Of a stretch of DNA of 64,000 nt, positions 29,371 to 37,817 are shown piece after piece. This stretch comes from Micromonospora sp. MP36. GTDB lineage: Bacteria; Actinomycetota; Actinomycetes; Mycobacteriales; Micromonosporaceae. Positions within the stretch are counted from its first letter, which is position 1, and every line of letters starts with the position of its first letter. A program made the position numbers and the translations under genes. The notes beneath the pieces are model-generated. The model was not told the DNA's origin. It worked only from the letters and a program-made list of their open reading frames with translations, and made no database searches. The DNA lies in assembly GCF_008119785.1 (NCBI RefSeq), contig NZ_VSFA01000001.1, forward strand, positions 590,275-654,274, written 5' to 3'.

Positions 29371-30321
29371 ATGGGTAAGAAGGTCACTGTCGTCGGCGCC
29401 GGCTTCTACGGCTCCACCACCGCGCAGCGCCTGGCCGAGTACGACATCTTCGACACCGTGGTGATCACGGACATCATCGAGGGCAAGCCGGCGGGCATCG
29501 CGCTGGACATGAACCAGTCGCGCCCGGTCGAGGGCTTCGAGACCAAGGTCATCGGCGTCACCACCGGTCCGAACGGCGAGGGCTACGAGGCCATCGAGGG
29601 CTCGGACGTCGTCGTCATCACCGCCGGCCTGCCCCGCAAGCCGGGCATGAGCCGGATGGACCTGCTGGAGACCAACGCCAAGATCGTCCGCCAGGTGGCC
29701 GAGAACGTCGCCAAGTACGCCCCGAACGCCGTCGTCATCGTCGTCTCCAACCCGCTCGACGAGATGACCGCGCTGGCCCAGAAGGCCACCCAGTTCCCCA
29801 AGAACCGCGTGCTCGGCCAGGCCGGCATGCTGGACAGCGCCCGGTTCACCAACTTCGTGGCCGAGGCGCTGAGCGTACCGGTGAAGTCGGTGAAGACGCT
29901 GACCCTCGGCTCGCACGGCGACACCATGGTGCCGGTCCCGTCGCAGAGCACGGTGGACGGCAAGCCGCTGCGTGACGTCATGCCGGCCGAGCAGATCGAG
30001 GACCTGGTCGTCAAGACCCGCAACGGCGGCGCCGAGGTGGTCGCGCTGCTGAAGACCGGCTCCGCCTACTACGCCCCGTCGGCCGCCGCCGCCCGGATGG
30101 CCAAGGCCGTCGCGGAGGACTCCGGCGAGGTCATGCCGGTCTGCGCCTGGGTCGACGGCCAGTACGGCATCTCCGGCGTCTACCTCGGCGTCGAGGCCGA
30201 GATCGGCCGGGACGGCGTCCGGCGGGTCGTCGAGACCAAGCTGGACGCCGACGAGTTGGCCAGCCTGAAGGAGGCCGCCGAGGCGGTCCGCGCCAAGCAG
30301 TCCGACGTCGCCAACATGTGA
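29371..30321 (+). CDS. mdh: Malate dehydrogenase (LDH-like type)
   Basis: NAD-dependent malate-oxaloacetate interconversion in the TCA cycle (316 residues). The Rossmann GxGxxG is GAGFYG at 9-14. The substrate loop LPRKPGMSRMDLL carries the Arg residues of malate-specific enzymes, and the catalytic His is in LGSHGDTMVP. NAD preference is supported by Asp in VVITDII. ATG 29371 follows GGGGAG and a G-rich spacer; an in-frame start at 29320 would add residues that are not part of the fold. A perfect terminator follows. folD lies 100 nt upstream but probably forms a separate unit. Confidence 0.96.
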   Translation: MGKKVTVVGAGFYGSTTAQRLAEYDIFDTVVITDIIEGKPAGIALDMNQSRPVEGFETKVIGVTTGPNGEGYEAIEGSDVVVITAGLPRKPGMSRMDLLETNAKIVRQVAENVAKYAPNAVVIVVSNPLDEMTALAQKATQFPKNRVLGQAGMLDSARFTNFVAEALSVPVKSVKTLTLGSHGDTMVPVPSQSTVDGKPLRDVMPAEQIEDLVVKTRNGGAEVVALLKTGSAYYAPSAAAARMAKAVAEDSGEVMPVCAWVDGQYGISGVYLGVEAEIGRDGVRRVVETKLDADELASLKEAAEAVRAKQSDVANM

Positions 30322-30335
30322 TCCTGGCTGCCCGA

Positions 30336-30366
30336 AGCGCCCCGCGACCGCCGGTCGCGGGGCGCT
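30336..30366. terminator. Terminator after mdh
   Basis: AGCGCCCCGCGACC (30336-30349) pairs with GGTCGCGGGGCGCT (30353-30366), a 14-bp stem with a 3-nt loop, followed by TTCG on the plus strand and preceded by a short A/T stretch for the other. Confidence 0.85.
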
Positions 30367-30415
30367 TTCGCGTCCCGTCCGGGGATCGGTCGGCCCGGCC
30401 CGCGCCGGAACCGGG

Positions 30416-31177
30416 TCAGGCGCCGTCGACCAGGACGCCCAGGCCGTCGAGGACCCGGGCCAGGCCGAACTCGTACGCCTGCTCCGGGCTGTAGGCGGCG
30501 TTCTGCGCGGCCCCGGCGGCGGCGCCGACCCGGACGGCGGTCGGGTACCGCTGCGCATCGAGCACCCGGGCGAGCAGCGGGGCGTTCGCCGCCCACCACT
30601 GTTCATCGCTCCACGCGCTCTCCCGTCTGGCGAGCCGTGCCTCGGCCGCCGCGCGGGCTGCGGCCCGGACGAAGTCGAGGACGTACGTCAACGCCGCGTC
30701 CCGCTGCACGTCGTCCAGGCCGGTGCCGTCGAAGGCGCGCAGCTCGTATTCGTACTTGGCCATCAGCCCCGGACCCAGCGGCGGCCGCCCGGTGCCGACC
30801 TCGGCGGCCCAGGGGTGGGCGGCGAACAGCTTGCGGTTGTCCTCGGCGAGCGCCGCCACCCGGGCCCGCCACGGTTCGCCGGAGCGGTCCGGCCGGGGCA
30901 TCCGGGCGTAGCTCGCATCCAACATCAGGTCGAGCAACTCGGCCTTGCCGGGCACGTACGTGTAGAGGGTCATCGGCGCGACACCGACGGCCTGGGCGAC
31001 CGCCCGCATGGTCACCGCGTCCAGCCCGTCGGTGTCCGCCAGCTCGATCGCGGCCGTGACGATGTCGTCCAGCGAGTAGCCCTGGCGGGGGCCCCGGCGC
31101 GGGGTCTCGTCGGGTTGCCGCCAGAGCAGTCGCAGGGTGCGGGCCGGATCGCCGGCTCCGCTGCGGTGGTTGGGCAC
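30416..31177 (-). CDS. TetR family transcriptional regulator
   Basis: 253 residues. The N-terminal TetR DNA-binding domain (about 36-85) shows YSLDDIVTAAIELADTDGLD and the recognition helix VGVAPMTLYTYVPGKAELL. The C-terminal ligand domain resembles the tetracycline-repressor-like TetR_C_1 type. GTG 31177 follows GAGAGG. It is divergent from a VOC protein gene, with an 18-bp palindrome between them (31212-31229), so it probably represses that gene and itself. The ligand is unknown. Confidence 0.92.
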   Translation of the reverse strand: MPNHRSGAGDPARTLRLLWRQPDETPRRGPRQGYSLDDIVTAAIELADTDGLDAVTMRAVAQAVGVAPMTLYTYVPGKAELLDLMLDASYARMPRPDRSGEPWRARVAALAEDNRKLFAAHPWAAEVGTGRPPLGPGLMAKYEYELRAFDGTGLDDVQRDAALTYVLDFVRAAARAAAEARLARRESAWSDEQWWAANAPLLARVLDAQRYPTAVRVGAAAGAAQNAAYSPEQAYEFGLARVLDGLGVLVDGA

Positions 31178-31211
31178 CTCTCGATCCTCTCAGGCGAAAA
31201 CCCCGTACGCA

Positions 31212-31229
31212 GTACGTTGTACAATGTAC
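31212..31229. promoter_or_regulatory. Probable TetR operator overlapping the VOC gene -10
   Basis: GTACGTTGTACAATGTAC is an 18-bp inverted repeat with one mismatched pair; its core TTGTACAA is perfect. It contains TACAAT (31220-31225), a near-consensus -10 for the plus strand. Bound repressor would block the VOC promoter directly. Confidence 0.7.
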
Positions 31230-31260
31230 GGAGTAATTCCCCCGACTTCAGGGAGACCAC

Positions 31261-31659
31261 GTGCAGATCACCGCCTCGGCCATCTCGCTCAACGTCGACG
31301 ACGTGGCGGCCTCGGCCGCCTTCGTCCAGCAGCACTTCGGTTTCCGGCAGGAAATGGCGGCCGACGGGTTCGTCTCGCTGGCCCGCGAGGGGGTCGGCGT
31401 CAACCTGATCTTCCTGCGGACCGGGCTGGCCAGCATCCAGCCGGAAAGCCTGAAGCAGCAGCGGGCTCAGGGCCTGATCGTCGCCTTCGTGGTGGACGAC
31501 ATCGACGCCGAGTACGCCCGGATCCAGGCCGCCGGCGTACCGGTCACGACCCCGATCCAGACCGAGCCGTGGGGGGAGCGCTTCTTCCAGGTCACCGACC
31601 CCAACGGGCTGATCATCCAGCTGGTGCAGTGGGTGCACGCCCCGGGCGACGCGGGCTGA
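31261..31659 (+). CDS. VOC-superfamily (glyoxalase/bleomycin-resistance-like) protein
   Basis: A 132-residue metalloenzyme or binding protein of the vicinal-oxygen-chelate fold, with paired beta-alpha-beta-beta-beta modules (ASAISLNVDDVAASAAFVQQ and a second half starting LIVAFVVDDIDAEYARIQ) and the end motif GERFFQVTDPNGLIIQLVQW, whose Glu/Gln and Asp are typical metal-site neighbours. GTG 31261 follows AGGGAG. The divergent TetR gene and operator point to inducible expression, perhaps for detoxification or resistance; the substrate cannot be told. Confidence 0.88.
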   Translation: MQITASAISLNVDDVAASAAFVQQHFGFRQEMAADGFVSLAREGVGVNLIFLRTGLASIQPESLKQQRAQGLIVAFVVDDIDAEYARIQAAGVPVTTPIQTEPWGERFFQVTDPNGLIIQLVQWVHAPGDAG

Positions 31660-31668
31660 TCCGGCGTG

Positions 31669-31708
31669 GCGCCGTTCACCGAGGCGCCGGCACCTCGGTG
31701 AACGGCGC
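31669..31708. terminator. Stem-loop overlapping the 3' end of the MBL gene
   Basis: GCGCCGTTCACCGAGG (31669-31684) pairs perfectly with 31693-31708, a 16-bp stem. The structure lies between convergent genes but extends 33 nt into the coding end of the MBL gene (stop at 31676), so terminator and codons share sequence. Confidence 0.65.
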
Positions 31709-32476
31709 GCCCAGGTGCGGCGTCGCCAGCACCGCCCGGCCGTGCCGGGCCAGTTCGCGCAGCAGGGCCGTACGGGACCCGCGTGCCGCCGCGGGGTCCT
31801 CCTCGTGGGCGTACGCCAGGGTGGGGTCGACCAGCTGCACGGTGTGCACCAGCAGGTCGCCGGTGACCAGCAGGCGCTCGTCGGCGGAGTCGACCAGCAC
31901 CGACTGGTGACCCGGGGTGTGCCCGGGCGTGCTCAGCACGCGTACGCCGGGGGTGAGGTCGGTGTCGCCGTCGACCACCCGGAGTTGGCCGGCGGCGCGC
32001 AACGGCCCCAGGAGCCGGGCCGGCAGCTCGGGGTGGAACCGGTCCAGCGCCGCCAGCTCGGCCCGTTGCACCAGGTGGTCCGCGTTTGGGAACAGGTCTC
32101 CGGCCCAGCCGACGTGGTCGCTGTGCAGGTGGGTGAGCACCACGGTGCGCACGTCCGCCGGGTCGATGCCGGCGGCGGCCAGTTCCGCCGGCAGCCGGCC
32201 CGGCACCGGCGCCCAACCCGCGGCGAGCGAGTCGGCCGGGCCGATCCCGGCGTCGACCAGGGTGACCGGCCCGTCCCCGGTACGCAGGGCGAAGCAGCGG
32301 AACGGCAGCCACCAGCGGCCGTCCGGGGTGACCGTGTCCGGGTCCCGACGGTCGGCCTCCCGCCACTGGCCTCCGGTGGCGCCCGGGAAAGCCTCCTCGC
32401 GGGGCTGGAAGAAGGGCCCCGCCCCGTCGACCAGCGCGGTGACCGTGATAGACCCGATCGTGTGCGTCAGCGGCAT
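31676..32476 (-). CDS. MBL-fold metallo-hydrolase
   Basis: A 266-residue metallo-beta-lactamase-fold hydrolase. The metal motif THLHSDH lies at 115-121. Further ligands are a His in TPGHTPGHQS, an Asp in LVTGDLL and a His near the C-terminus (ATPHLG). The family includes lactonases and thioesterases; the sequence resembles AHL-lactonase-like proteins, but specificity cannot be fixed. ATG 32476 was chosen because homology begins there; a longer ATG form from 32524 has no ribosome-binding site. It converges on the VOC gene with 16 nt between stops. Confidence 0.88.
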   Translation of the reverse strand: MPLTHTIGSITVTALVDGAGPFFQPREEAFPGATGGQWREADRRDPDTVTPDGRWWLPFRCFALRTGDGPVTLVDAGIGPADSLAAGWAPVPGRLPAELAAAGIDPADVRTVVLTHLHSDHVGWAGDLFPNADHLVQRAELAALDRFHPELPARLLGPLRAAGQLRVVDGDTDLTPGVRVLSTPGHTPGHQSVLVDSADERLLVTGDLLVHTVQLVDPTLAYAHEEDPAAARGSRTALLRELARHGRAVLATPHLGAPFTEVPAPR

Positions 32477-32559
32477 CCGGGAAGGATGCCACTCCGGACC
32501 CGTAGCGGGTGACCCCGATTCCATCGGGTGAGGCCGGCTGGGGCACCCCGGTCAGTTTC

Positions 32560-32575
32560 CAGTACGCTCGTACTG
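32560..32575. promoter_or_regulatory. Palindrome in the icd promoter region
   Basis: CAGTACG-CT-CGTACTG is a perfect inverted repeat 35 nt before the icd start. It overlaps a -10-like TACGCT (32563-32568). It may be a repressor site, though no adjacent regulator is evident. Confidence 0.45.
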
Positions 32576-32610
32576 CTTGAGCACGTGTCCCCCGAGAGGA
32601 GCGCCGGCCG

Positions 32611-33828
32611 ATGGCGAAGATCAAGGTAAACAACCCGGTCGTGGAAATCGCCGGCGACGAGATGACCCGGATCATCTGGAAGCAGATCCGGGAGCAGCTG
32701 ATCCTGCCGTACCTCGACGTCGACCTGCACTACTACGACCTGTCGATCCAGCACCGTGACGCCACGGACGACCAGGTCACCGTCGACGCCGCCAACGCCA
32801 TCAAGGAGCACGGCGTCGGCGTCAAGTGCGCCACCATCACCCCCGACGAGGCCCGGGTGGAGGAGTTCGGCCTGAAGAAGATGTGGCGGTCGCCGAACGG
32901 CACCATCCGCAACATCCTCGGCGGCGTGGTCTTCCGCGAGCCGATCATCATGTCGAACGTGCCGCGGCTCGTCCCCGGCTGGACCAAGCCGATCATCATC
33001 GGCCGGCACGCGCACGGCGACCAGTACAAGGCCACCGACTTCGTCGTCCCCGGCCCGGGCACGGTGACCATCACCTACACCCCGGCCGACGGCGGCGCGC
33101 CGATGGAGATGGAGGTCGCCAACTTCCCCGGCGGCGGCGTCGCCATGGGCATGTACAACTTCGACGAGTCGATCCGGGACTTCGCCCGCGCCTCGATGCG
33201 CTACGGCCTGGACCGCGGCTACCCGGTCTACCTGTCGACCAAGAACACCATCCTCAAGGCGTACGACGGCCGGTTCAAGGACATCTTCGCCGAGGTGTTC
33301 GAGAACGAGTTCAAGTCGGAGTTCGAGAAGGCCGGCATCAGCTACGAGCACCGGCTGATCGACGACATGGTGGCCGCCGCGCTCAAGTGGGAGGGCGGCT
33401 TCGTCTGGGCCTGCAAGAACTACGACGGTGACGTGCAGTCCGACACCGTTGCCCAGGGCTTCGGCTCGCTCGGCCTGATGACCTCCGTGCTGATGACCCC
33501 GGACGGCCGCACCGTCGAGGCCGAGGCCGCGCACGGCACCGTCACCCGGCACTACCGGCAGTGGCAGAAGGGCGAGAAGACCTCGACCAACCCGATCGCG
33601 TCGATCTACGCCTGGACCCGGGGCCTGGCCCACCGGGGCAAGCTGGACGGCACCCCGGCGGTGACCGAGTTCGCCAACACCCTGGAGCAGGTCATCGTCG
33701 ACACCGTCGAGGGTGGCCAGATGACCAAGGACCTCGCGCTGCTCATCTCGCGCGACGCCCCGTGGCTGACCACCGACGAGTTCATGAACGCGCTCGACGA
33801 GAACCTGGCCCGCAAGCTCGCGGCCTGA
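32611..33828 (+). CDS. icd: NADP-dependent isocitrate dehydrogenase (homodimeric type)
   Basis: Oxidative decarboxylation of isocitrate to 2-oxoglutarate (405 residues). It is the eukaryote-like dimeric class: [14 protein letters not shown] at the start, the phosphate-binding segment [12 protein letters not shown], and the metal-binding Asp in [10 protein letters not shown] and [19 protein letters not shown] is the NADP site. GAGAGGAG precedes ATG 32611. A terminator follows the stop. It stands alone between the divergent MBL gene and the convergent galT. Confidence 0.96.
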   Translation: MAKIKVNNPVVEIAGDEMTRIIWKQIREQLILPYLDVDLHYYDLSIQHRDATDDQVTVDAANAIKEHGVGVKCATITPDEARVEEFGLKKMWRSPNGTIRNILGGVVFREPIIMSNVPRLVPGWTKPIIIGRHAHGDQYKATDFVVPGPGTVTITYTPADGGAPMEMEVANFPGGGVAMGMYNFDESIRDFARASMRYGLDRGYPVYLSTKNTILKAYDGRFKDIFAEVFENEFKSEFEKAGISYEHRLIDDMVAAALKWEGGFVWACKNYDGDVQSDTVAQGFGSLGLMTSVLMTPDGRTVEAEAAHGTVTRHYRQWQKGEKTSTNPIASIYAWTRGLAHRGKLDGTPAVTEFANTLEQVIVDTVEGGQMTKDLALLISRDAPWLTTDEFMNALDENLARKLAA

Positions 33829-34131
33829 TTCCCGTACGCGTCACCGACCGAGCCCGCCGGCACCCGCCGGCGGGCTCCGTCGTCCGTGCCGGCGTCACCA
33901 AGGGGTGGCGCGCCTCGTTGAGCTGGGTGGACGGGATGCCAGTCCCATCCAGGAAGGTTGACCGCGGTCGCCTCGCGGCAGAGCGCCGATCAGCCAGCCT
34001 TCCCGGCTGTCGCGCACAGCCAGCCGTCCCTTCCCTGCGGGGGGCCCTGTCCCGGGCCCCCCGCGCCCTGTTGTGCCGGCCGCGCTGCCCAGGAGTGCCA
34101 GCCGGGGCCCGTTGACCAGGGGCCCTTTCGT
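33829..34131. other. Convergent intergenic region icd/galT
   Basis: No gene is supported. Apart from the icd terminator it contains a second GC hairpin: GCGGGGGGCCC (34037-34047) pairs with 34054-34064, probably the galT-side terminator. Confidence 0.55.
33850..33877 (+). terminator. icd terminator
   Basis: GAGCCCGCCGG (33850-33860) pairs with CCGGCGGGCTC (33867-33877), an 11-bp stem and 6-nt loop, 21 nt after the icd stop. Confidence 0.7.
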
Positions 34132-35208
34132 TCAGGCGGCCCGCAGCAGCTCCGCGGCCCGCTCCGGGGCGATGTCGTTGATGAACACGCCCATCGCCGA
34201 CTCCGTGCCGGCCAGATACTTCAGCTTGTCCCGGGCCCGCCGGATGCTGAACAGCTGCAGGTGCAGGTGCCCCAGCTCGCGGTCGACGTGCACCGGGGCC
34301 TGGTGCCACGCCGCGATGTACGGCATCGGCAGCTCGAACAGCCCATCGAAGCGGCGCAGCACGTCGAGGTAGAGCGGGCCGAACGCGTCCCGCTCGGCGT
34401 CGTCCAGCGCGGGGATGTCCGGCACCGGCCGGTGCGGGGCCACGTGCACCTCGAACGGCCAGCGAGCGGCCGCCGGCACGTACGCCGTCCAGTGCGCGTT
34501 GCTCGCCACCACCCGCTCCCCGGCGGCGCGTTCCGCGGCGAGCACGTCCGCGTACAGGTTGCCGCCGGTGCGCTCGGCGTGCCGGCGGGCGGCGGCGAGC
34601 ATGGTGCGCGTGCGGGGCGTCACGAAGGGGCATGCGTAGATCTGCCCGTGCGGGTGGTGCAGCGTCACCCCGATCTCCACGCCCCGGTTCTCGAACGGGA
34701 AGACCTGTGCCACGCCGGGCAGTTCGCCGAGGGCGGTGGTCCGGTCGGCGAGCGCGTCCAACACGGTCCGCACCCGGCGGGGGGAGAGGCTGGCGAACGA
34801 GGCGTGGTGGTCGTCGGTGAAGCAGACCACCTCGCACCGGCCGCGCCCGGGGCGGACCGGGGTGAACGGGGTGATCTCGGCGGCCGGCTCCTCGACGACC
34901 CGCTGGCTCAGCGACGGGAAGCGGTTCTCGAAGACGGCCACGTCGTAGTCGGGAGCGGGGATCTCGCTGAGCCGGTCACCCCGGGACGGGCAGAGCGGGC
35001 ACTGGTCGGCCGGGGGGAGGAAGGTGCGGGTCTGCCGGTGCACCGCCACCGCCACCCACTCGTCGGTCAGCGGGTCGTACCGGAGCTGCGACGCCGGCGG
35101 CGGCGGGGGCAGCTCCCGCCGGTCCGGCTGGTCGCGGAGCGCGTCGTCCCGCTCGTCGAAGTAGATCAGCTCGCGGCCGTCGGCCAGCTCGATCCGCGTA
35201 CGCTTCAC
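34132..35208 (-). CDS. galT: Galactose-1-phosphate uridylyltransferase
   Basis: A Leloir-pathway enzyme that exchanges UMP between UDP-glucose and galactose-1-phosphate (358 residues). The zinc-site Cys pair is C70/C73 (CPLC). The active-site HPHGQ lies at 185-189, with His187 as the uridylylated nucleophile, and a second half carries the HxHxQ of LGHLHLQL. The start GTG 35208 overlaps the deoR stop by 4 nt (GTGA). galK and galE are not in the window; the expected next gene is absent because the operon ends here. Confidence 0.94.
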   Translation of the reverse strand: MKRTRIELADGRELIYFDERDDALRDQPDRRELPPPPPASQLRYDPLTDEWVAVAVHRQTRTFLPPADQCPLCPSRGDRLSEIPAPDYDVAVFENRFPSLSQRVVEEPAAEITPFTPVRPGRGRCEVVCFTDDHHASFASLSPRRVRTVLDALADRTTALGELPGVAQVFPFENRGVEIGVTLHHPHGQIYACPFVTPRTRTMLAAARRHAERTGGNLYADVLAAERAAGERVVASNAHWTAYVPAAARWPFEVHVAPHRPVPDIPALDDAERDAFGPLYLDVLRRFDGLFELPMPYIAAWHQAPVHVDRELGHLHLQLFSIRRARDKLKYLAGTESAMGVFINDIAPERAAELLRAA

Positions 35209-35987
35209 TTCGCCCCTTCCGTGCCGCGGACGACCAGCAGTTCGCCCACCCGCTCCTCGAGCACCCGCCGCGCCTCCGGCGCCAGTCGGTCGTCGGTGAC
35301 CAGCACGTCGGCGGCGTCCAGCCCGACGATCGAGGAGATGCCGACCGTGCCCCACTTGGTGTGGTCGGCGAGCACCACCAGCCGGTCGGCGGCGGCCACC
35401 AGGGCGCGGTTGGTGTCCGCCTCCATCAGGTTCGGCGTGGTGAACCCGGCCCGCTCGCTGATCCCGTGCACGCCGAGGAAGAGCAGGTCCAGGTGCAGCG
35501 CCCCGAGCGCCGCCACGGCCAGCGGGCCGACCAGCGCGTCCGAGGGGGTACGCACCCCGCCGGTGAGCACCACGGTCTGATCCGGCCGGCCGCCGACGTG
35601 CAGGATCTCGGCGACCGGCAGCGAGTTGGTCACCACGGTCAGCCCGGGCACGTCGACCAGGCGGCGGGCCAGCTCGGCGGTGGTCGTACCGGCGGAGAGG
35701 GCGACCGCGGCGCCGGGGCGGACCAGCTGCGCGGCCCGGGCGGCGATCGCCGCCTTCTCCGTCGACTGGCGGACCGACTTGGCCCGGAATCCCGGCTCGT
35801 CGGTCGAGCCGGCGAGGGTCGCCCCACCGTGCACCTTGGCCAGCAGGCCCTGCTCGTCCAGCGTCTCCAGGTCGCGCCGGATGGTCATGTCGGAGACGCC
35901 GAACTCGGCGGCCAGCTCCGTCACCCGTACGCCGCCGGCCGCGCGGACCCGTTCCAGGATGGCCGCCTGCCGCTGCCGCGCCAGCAC
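35205..35987 (-). CDS. DeoR/GlpR family sugar-operon regulator
   Basis: A 260-residue regulator. The N-terminal DeoR helix-turn-helix (RQAAILERVRAAGGVRVTELAAEFGVSDMTIRRDLETL) is followed by a sugar-phosphate-sensing domain with GTTTAELAR and the Asp/Lys segment LADHTKWG. I chose GTG 35987, 9 nt after GGGAGG; a TTG at 36044 would add 19 residues that run through the operator-like repeats. It probably controls itself and galT in response to a galactose-derived phosphate, inferred from the coupling. Confidence 0.9.
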   Translation of the reverse strand: MLARQRQAAILERVRAAGGVRVTELAAEFGVSDMTIRRDLETLDEQGLLAKVHGGATLAGSTDEPGFRAKSVRQSTEKAAIAARAAQLVRPGAAVALSAGTTTAELARRLVDVPGLTVVTNSLPVAEILHVGGRPDQTVVLTGGVRTPSDALVGPLAVAALGALHLDLLFLGVHGISERAGFTTPNLMEADTNRALVAAADRLVVLADHTKWGTVGISSIVGLDAADVLVTDDRLAPEARRVLEERVGELLVVRGTEGAK

Positions 35988-36028
35988 CCGACCCCACCTC
36001 CCGCTCCCGACCCCGTGCTCACGTGGTC

Positions 36029-36054
36029 GAACGTGTTCCAACAAGAATGAACAC
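36029..36054. promoter_or_regulatory. Probable DeoR operator
   Basis: Two linked inverted repeats: GAACGTGTTC (36029-36038), and GTGTTC (36033-36038) facing GAACAC (36049-36054) with a 10-nt gap. They lie about 45-65 nt before the deoR start. Confidence 0.5.
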
Positions 36055-36175
36055 TAGCGCGCAGGGGAGAACCGGGGAAGAAAGGGGTGCCCAGACGCCG
36101 GCCGCCGCCCTCCGGGACCGGACGGCGGCGGCGAGACTGCGTGGCCCGCCACCGTGACGGGCGGGCCGGGCTCGG

Positions 36176-37705
36176 TCAGGCGGGCTGGAGGCGGGGCTCC
36201 ACCCAGCCGGTCTCGGTCAGGTGCTCCATCACCCGCTGGACCGCCTCCTCGACGGTCATGTCCGTGGTGTCCACCACCAGGTCGGCGTCGGTGGGCTCTT
36301 CGTACGGGTCGTCGATGCCGGTCATCCCGGTGATCAGGCCGGCGCGGGCGCGGGCGTACAGGCCCTTGCGGTCCCGCTGCTCGCAGACCTCCAGCGGGGT
36401 CGCGACGTGGACCAGCAGGAAGCCCGCCCCGGCGGCCTGCGCCATCTCCCGGGCGGTGGCCCGGGCGGCCGCGTACGGGGCGATCGGGCAGCAGATGCCG
36501 ACCCCCCGGTGCCGGGCGATCTCGGCGGCCACCCAGCCGATCCGCCGGACGTTGGCGTCCCGGTCGGCCTTGGTGAACCCCAGCCCGGCGGAGAGCTCCC
36601 GGCGCACCACGTCCCCGTCGAGCAGGGTGATGGTCCGGTCGCCGCCCTCGCGCAGCAGGTCGGCCAGGCCCCGGGCGATGGTCGACTTCCCGGAGCCGGA
36701 GAGGCCGGTCAGGAAGATCACCAGGCCCCGGTGCCGGCGCGGCGGGCGCGCCCGGGCCAGCTCCTTGGCCACCGCCGGCGGGGTGTGCCACTCGGGCAGC
36801 GGGAAGCCCCGGTCCAGCAGATCGTCGATCTCCGCCTGGCTGAGCGCCAGCCGCCGGTTGCGCGGCGGGATGTCCTCCCGCCAGCGCCACTGCCCGTCCC
36901 GGTTGTCGTACGCCAGCTCCCGCGGCACCAGCACGCGCAGCCCGGCCCCGGAGAGCATCCCCTCGGTGGAGAGCAGGTGGGTCACCCCGTACGCGGCGGC
37001 GACCCGGGCCCGGAGCAGGGCGTCGCTGATCTCGTCGCGCCGCCGCACCAGCGGCACCGCCAACAGGGTGGCCGGGGGCATCCGGTCCCGGGCGGCGAAC
37101 ACGCTGCGCACCAGCGCCTCGGACGACAGCCCGCCGGTCGCCTCCTCACCCACGGGGATCATCACCAGCAGGTGCGCGCCCAGGGTGCGGGCGGCGTGCG
37201 CGATCTGCGCGAGCTGCGGCCGGTGCAGCGGACGGTCGGCGAAGACGCCGAGCACCCGCCCCGGCGGCAGGAGCCCCCGGACCTCGTCCGGGCTGCGCCG
37301 CAGCCGCTGGAACGGCCCGTGACCGCCGTCGCCCAGCCGGCGCACCGCGCCGCCCACGCCCACCATGCCGTCGCGGACCGGCCAGACGTCGGTCACGTCC
37401 ATCGCTGCCACCGGCGCGCCCTCACCGTCGGTGAGCACCAGCGCCCGCCGCAGCGGATCGTCCAGCTCCAGCCCGTCGGCGAGCGCCGCCGGCACCTGGA
37501 GGGTCACCGGCACCGGCCACGGCGTGCCGTCGGCGAGCCGGCCGCGCCGGCTCAGCGAGGCCAGGTCGGCACGGGTCATGAAGCCGGTCAGCGGGGTGTA
37601 CGCCCCGGTCAGCAGCAACTCCAGATCGGCCAGTTCAGCGGTGCGAGGCGCGTACGCCGGAGCGTCCCGCAACACATCCTCGGGCAGCACCCACCCGTTG
37701 CTCAT
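36176..37705 (-). CDS. cysC: Adenylyl-sulfate kinase with degenerate ATP-sulfurylase-like N-terminal domain
   Basis: A 509-residue two-domain protein. The C-terminal APS kinase is intact: P-loop GLSGSGKS at 334-341, LLDGDVVRREL with DGD at 363-365, and PIAPY near 407-411. It should make PAPS from APS. The N-terminal half has the sulfurylase architecture (PUA-like LLTGAYTPLTGFM at 31-43). However, the catalytic QTRNPxHRGH motif is reduced to ADRPLHRPQ (156-164), and the second GRDHAG motif is replaced by the region around THLLST (242-247). Sulfurylase activity is therefore doubtful. ATG 37705 was taken. It stands as a single gene. Confidence 0.88.
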   Translation of the reverse strand: MSNGWVLPEDVLRDAPAYAPRTAELADLELLLTGAYTPLTGFMTRADLASLSRRGRLADGTPWPVPVTLQVPAALADGLELDDPLRRALVLTDGEGAPVAAMDVTDVWPVRDGMVGVGGAVRRLGDGGHGPFQRLRRSPDEVRGLLPPGRVLGVFADRPLHRPQLAQIAHAARTLGAHLLVMIPVGEEATGGLSSEALVRSVFAARDRMPPATLLAVPLVRRRDEISDALLRARVAAAYGVTHLLSTEGMLSGAGLRVLVPRELAYDNRDGQWRWREDIPPRNRRLALSQAEIDDLLDRGFPLPEWHTPPAVAKELARARPPRRHRGLVIFLTGLSGSGKSTIARGLADLLREGGDRTITLLDGDVVRRELSAGLGFTKADRDANVRRIGWVAAEIARHRGVGICCPIAPYAAARATAREMAQAAGAGFLLVHVATPLEVCEQRDRKGLYARARAGLITGMTGIDDPYEEPTDADLVVDTTDMTVEEAVQRVMEHLTETGWVEPRLQPA

Positions 37706-37817
37706 CGAACCCCCAACTCACCGGCCGGCACACAGTTTCTCAGCCCACCGGCGATCGGTCGAGAGTGCCACTCCACCTGCCGGCAACCGCCCGTTGGCGC
37801 GGCGGTCGCCGATCGGC

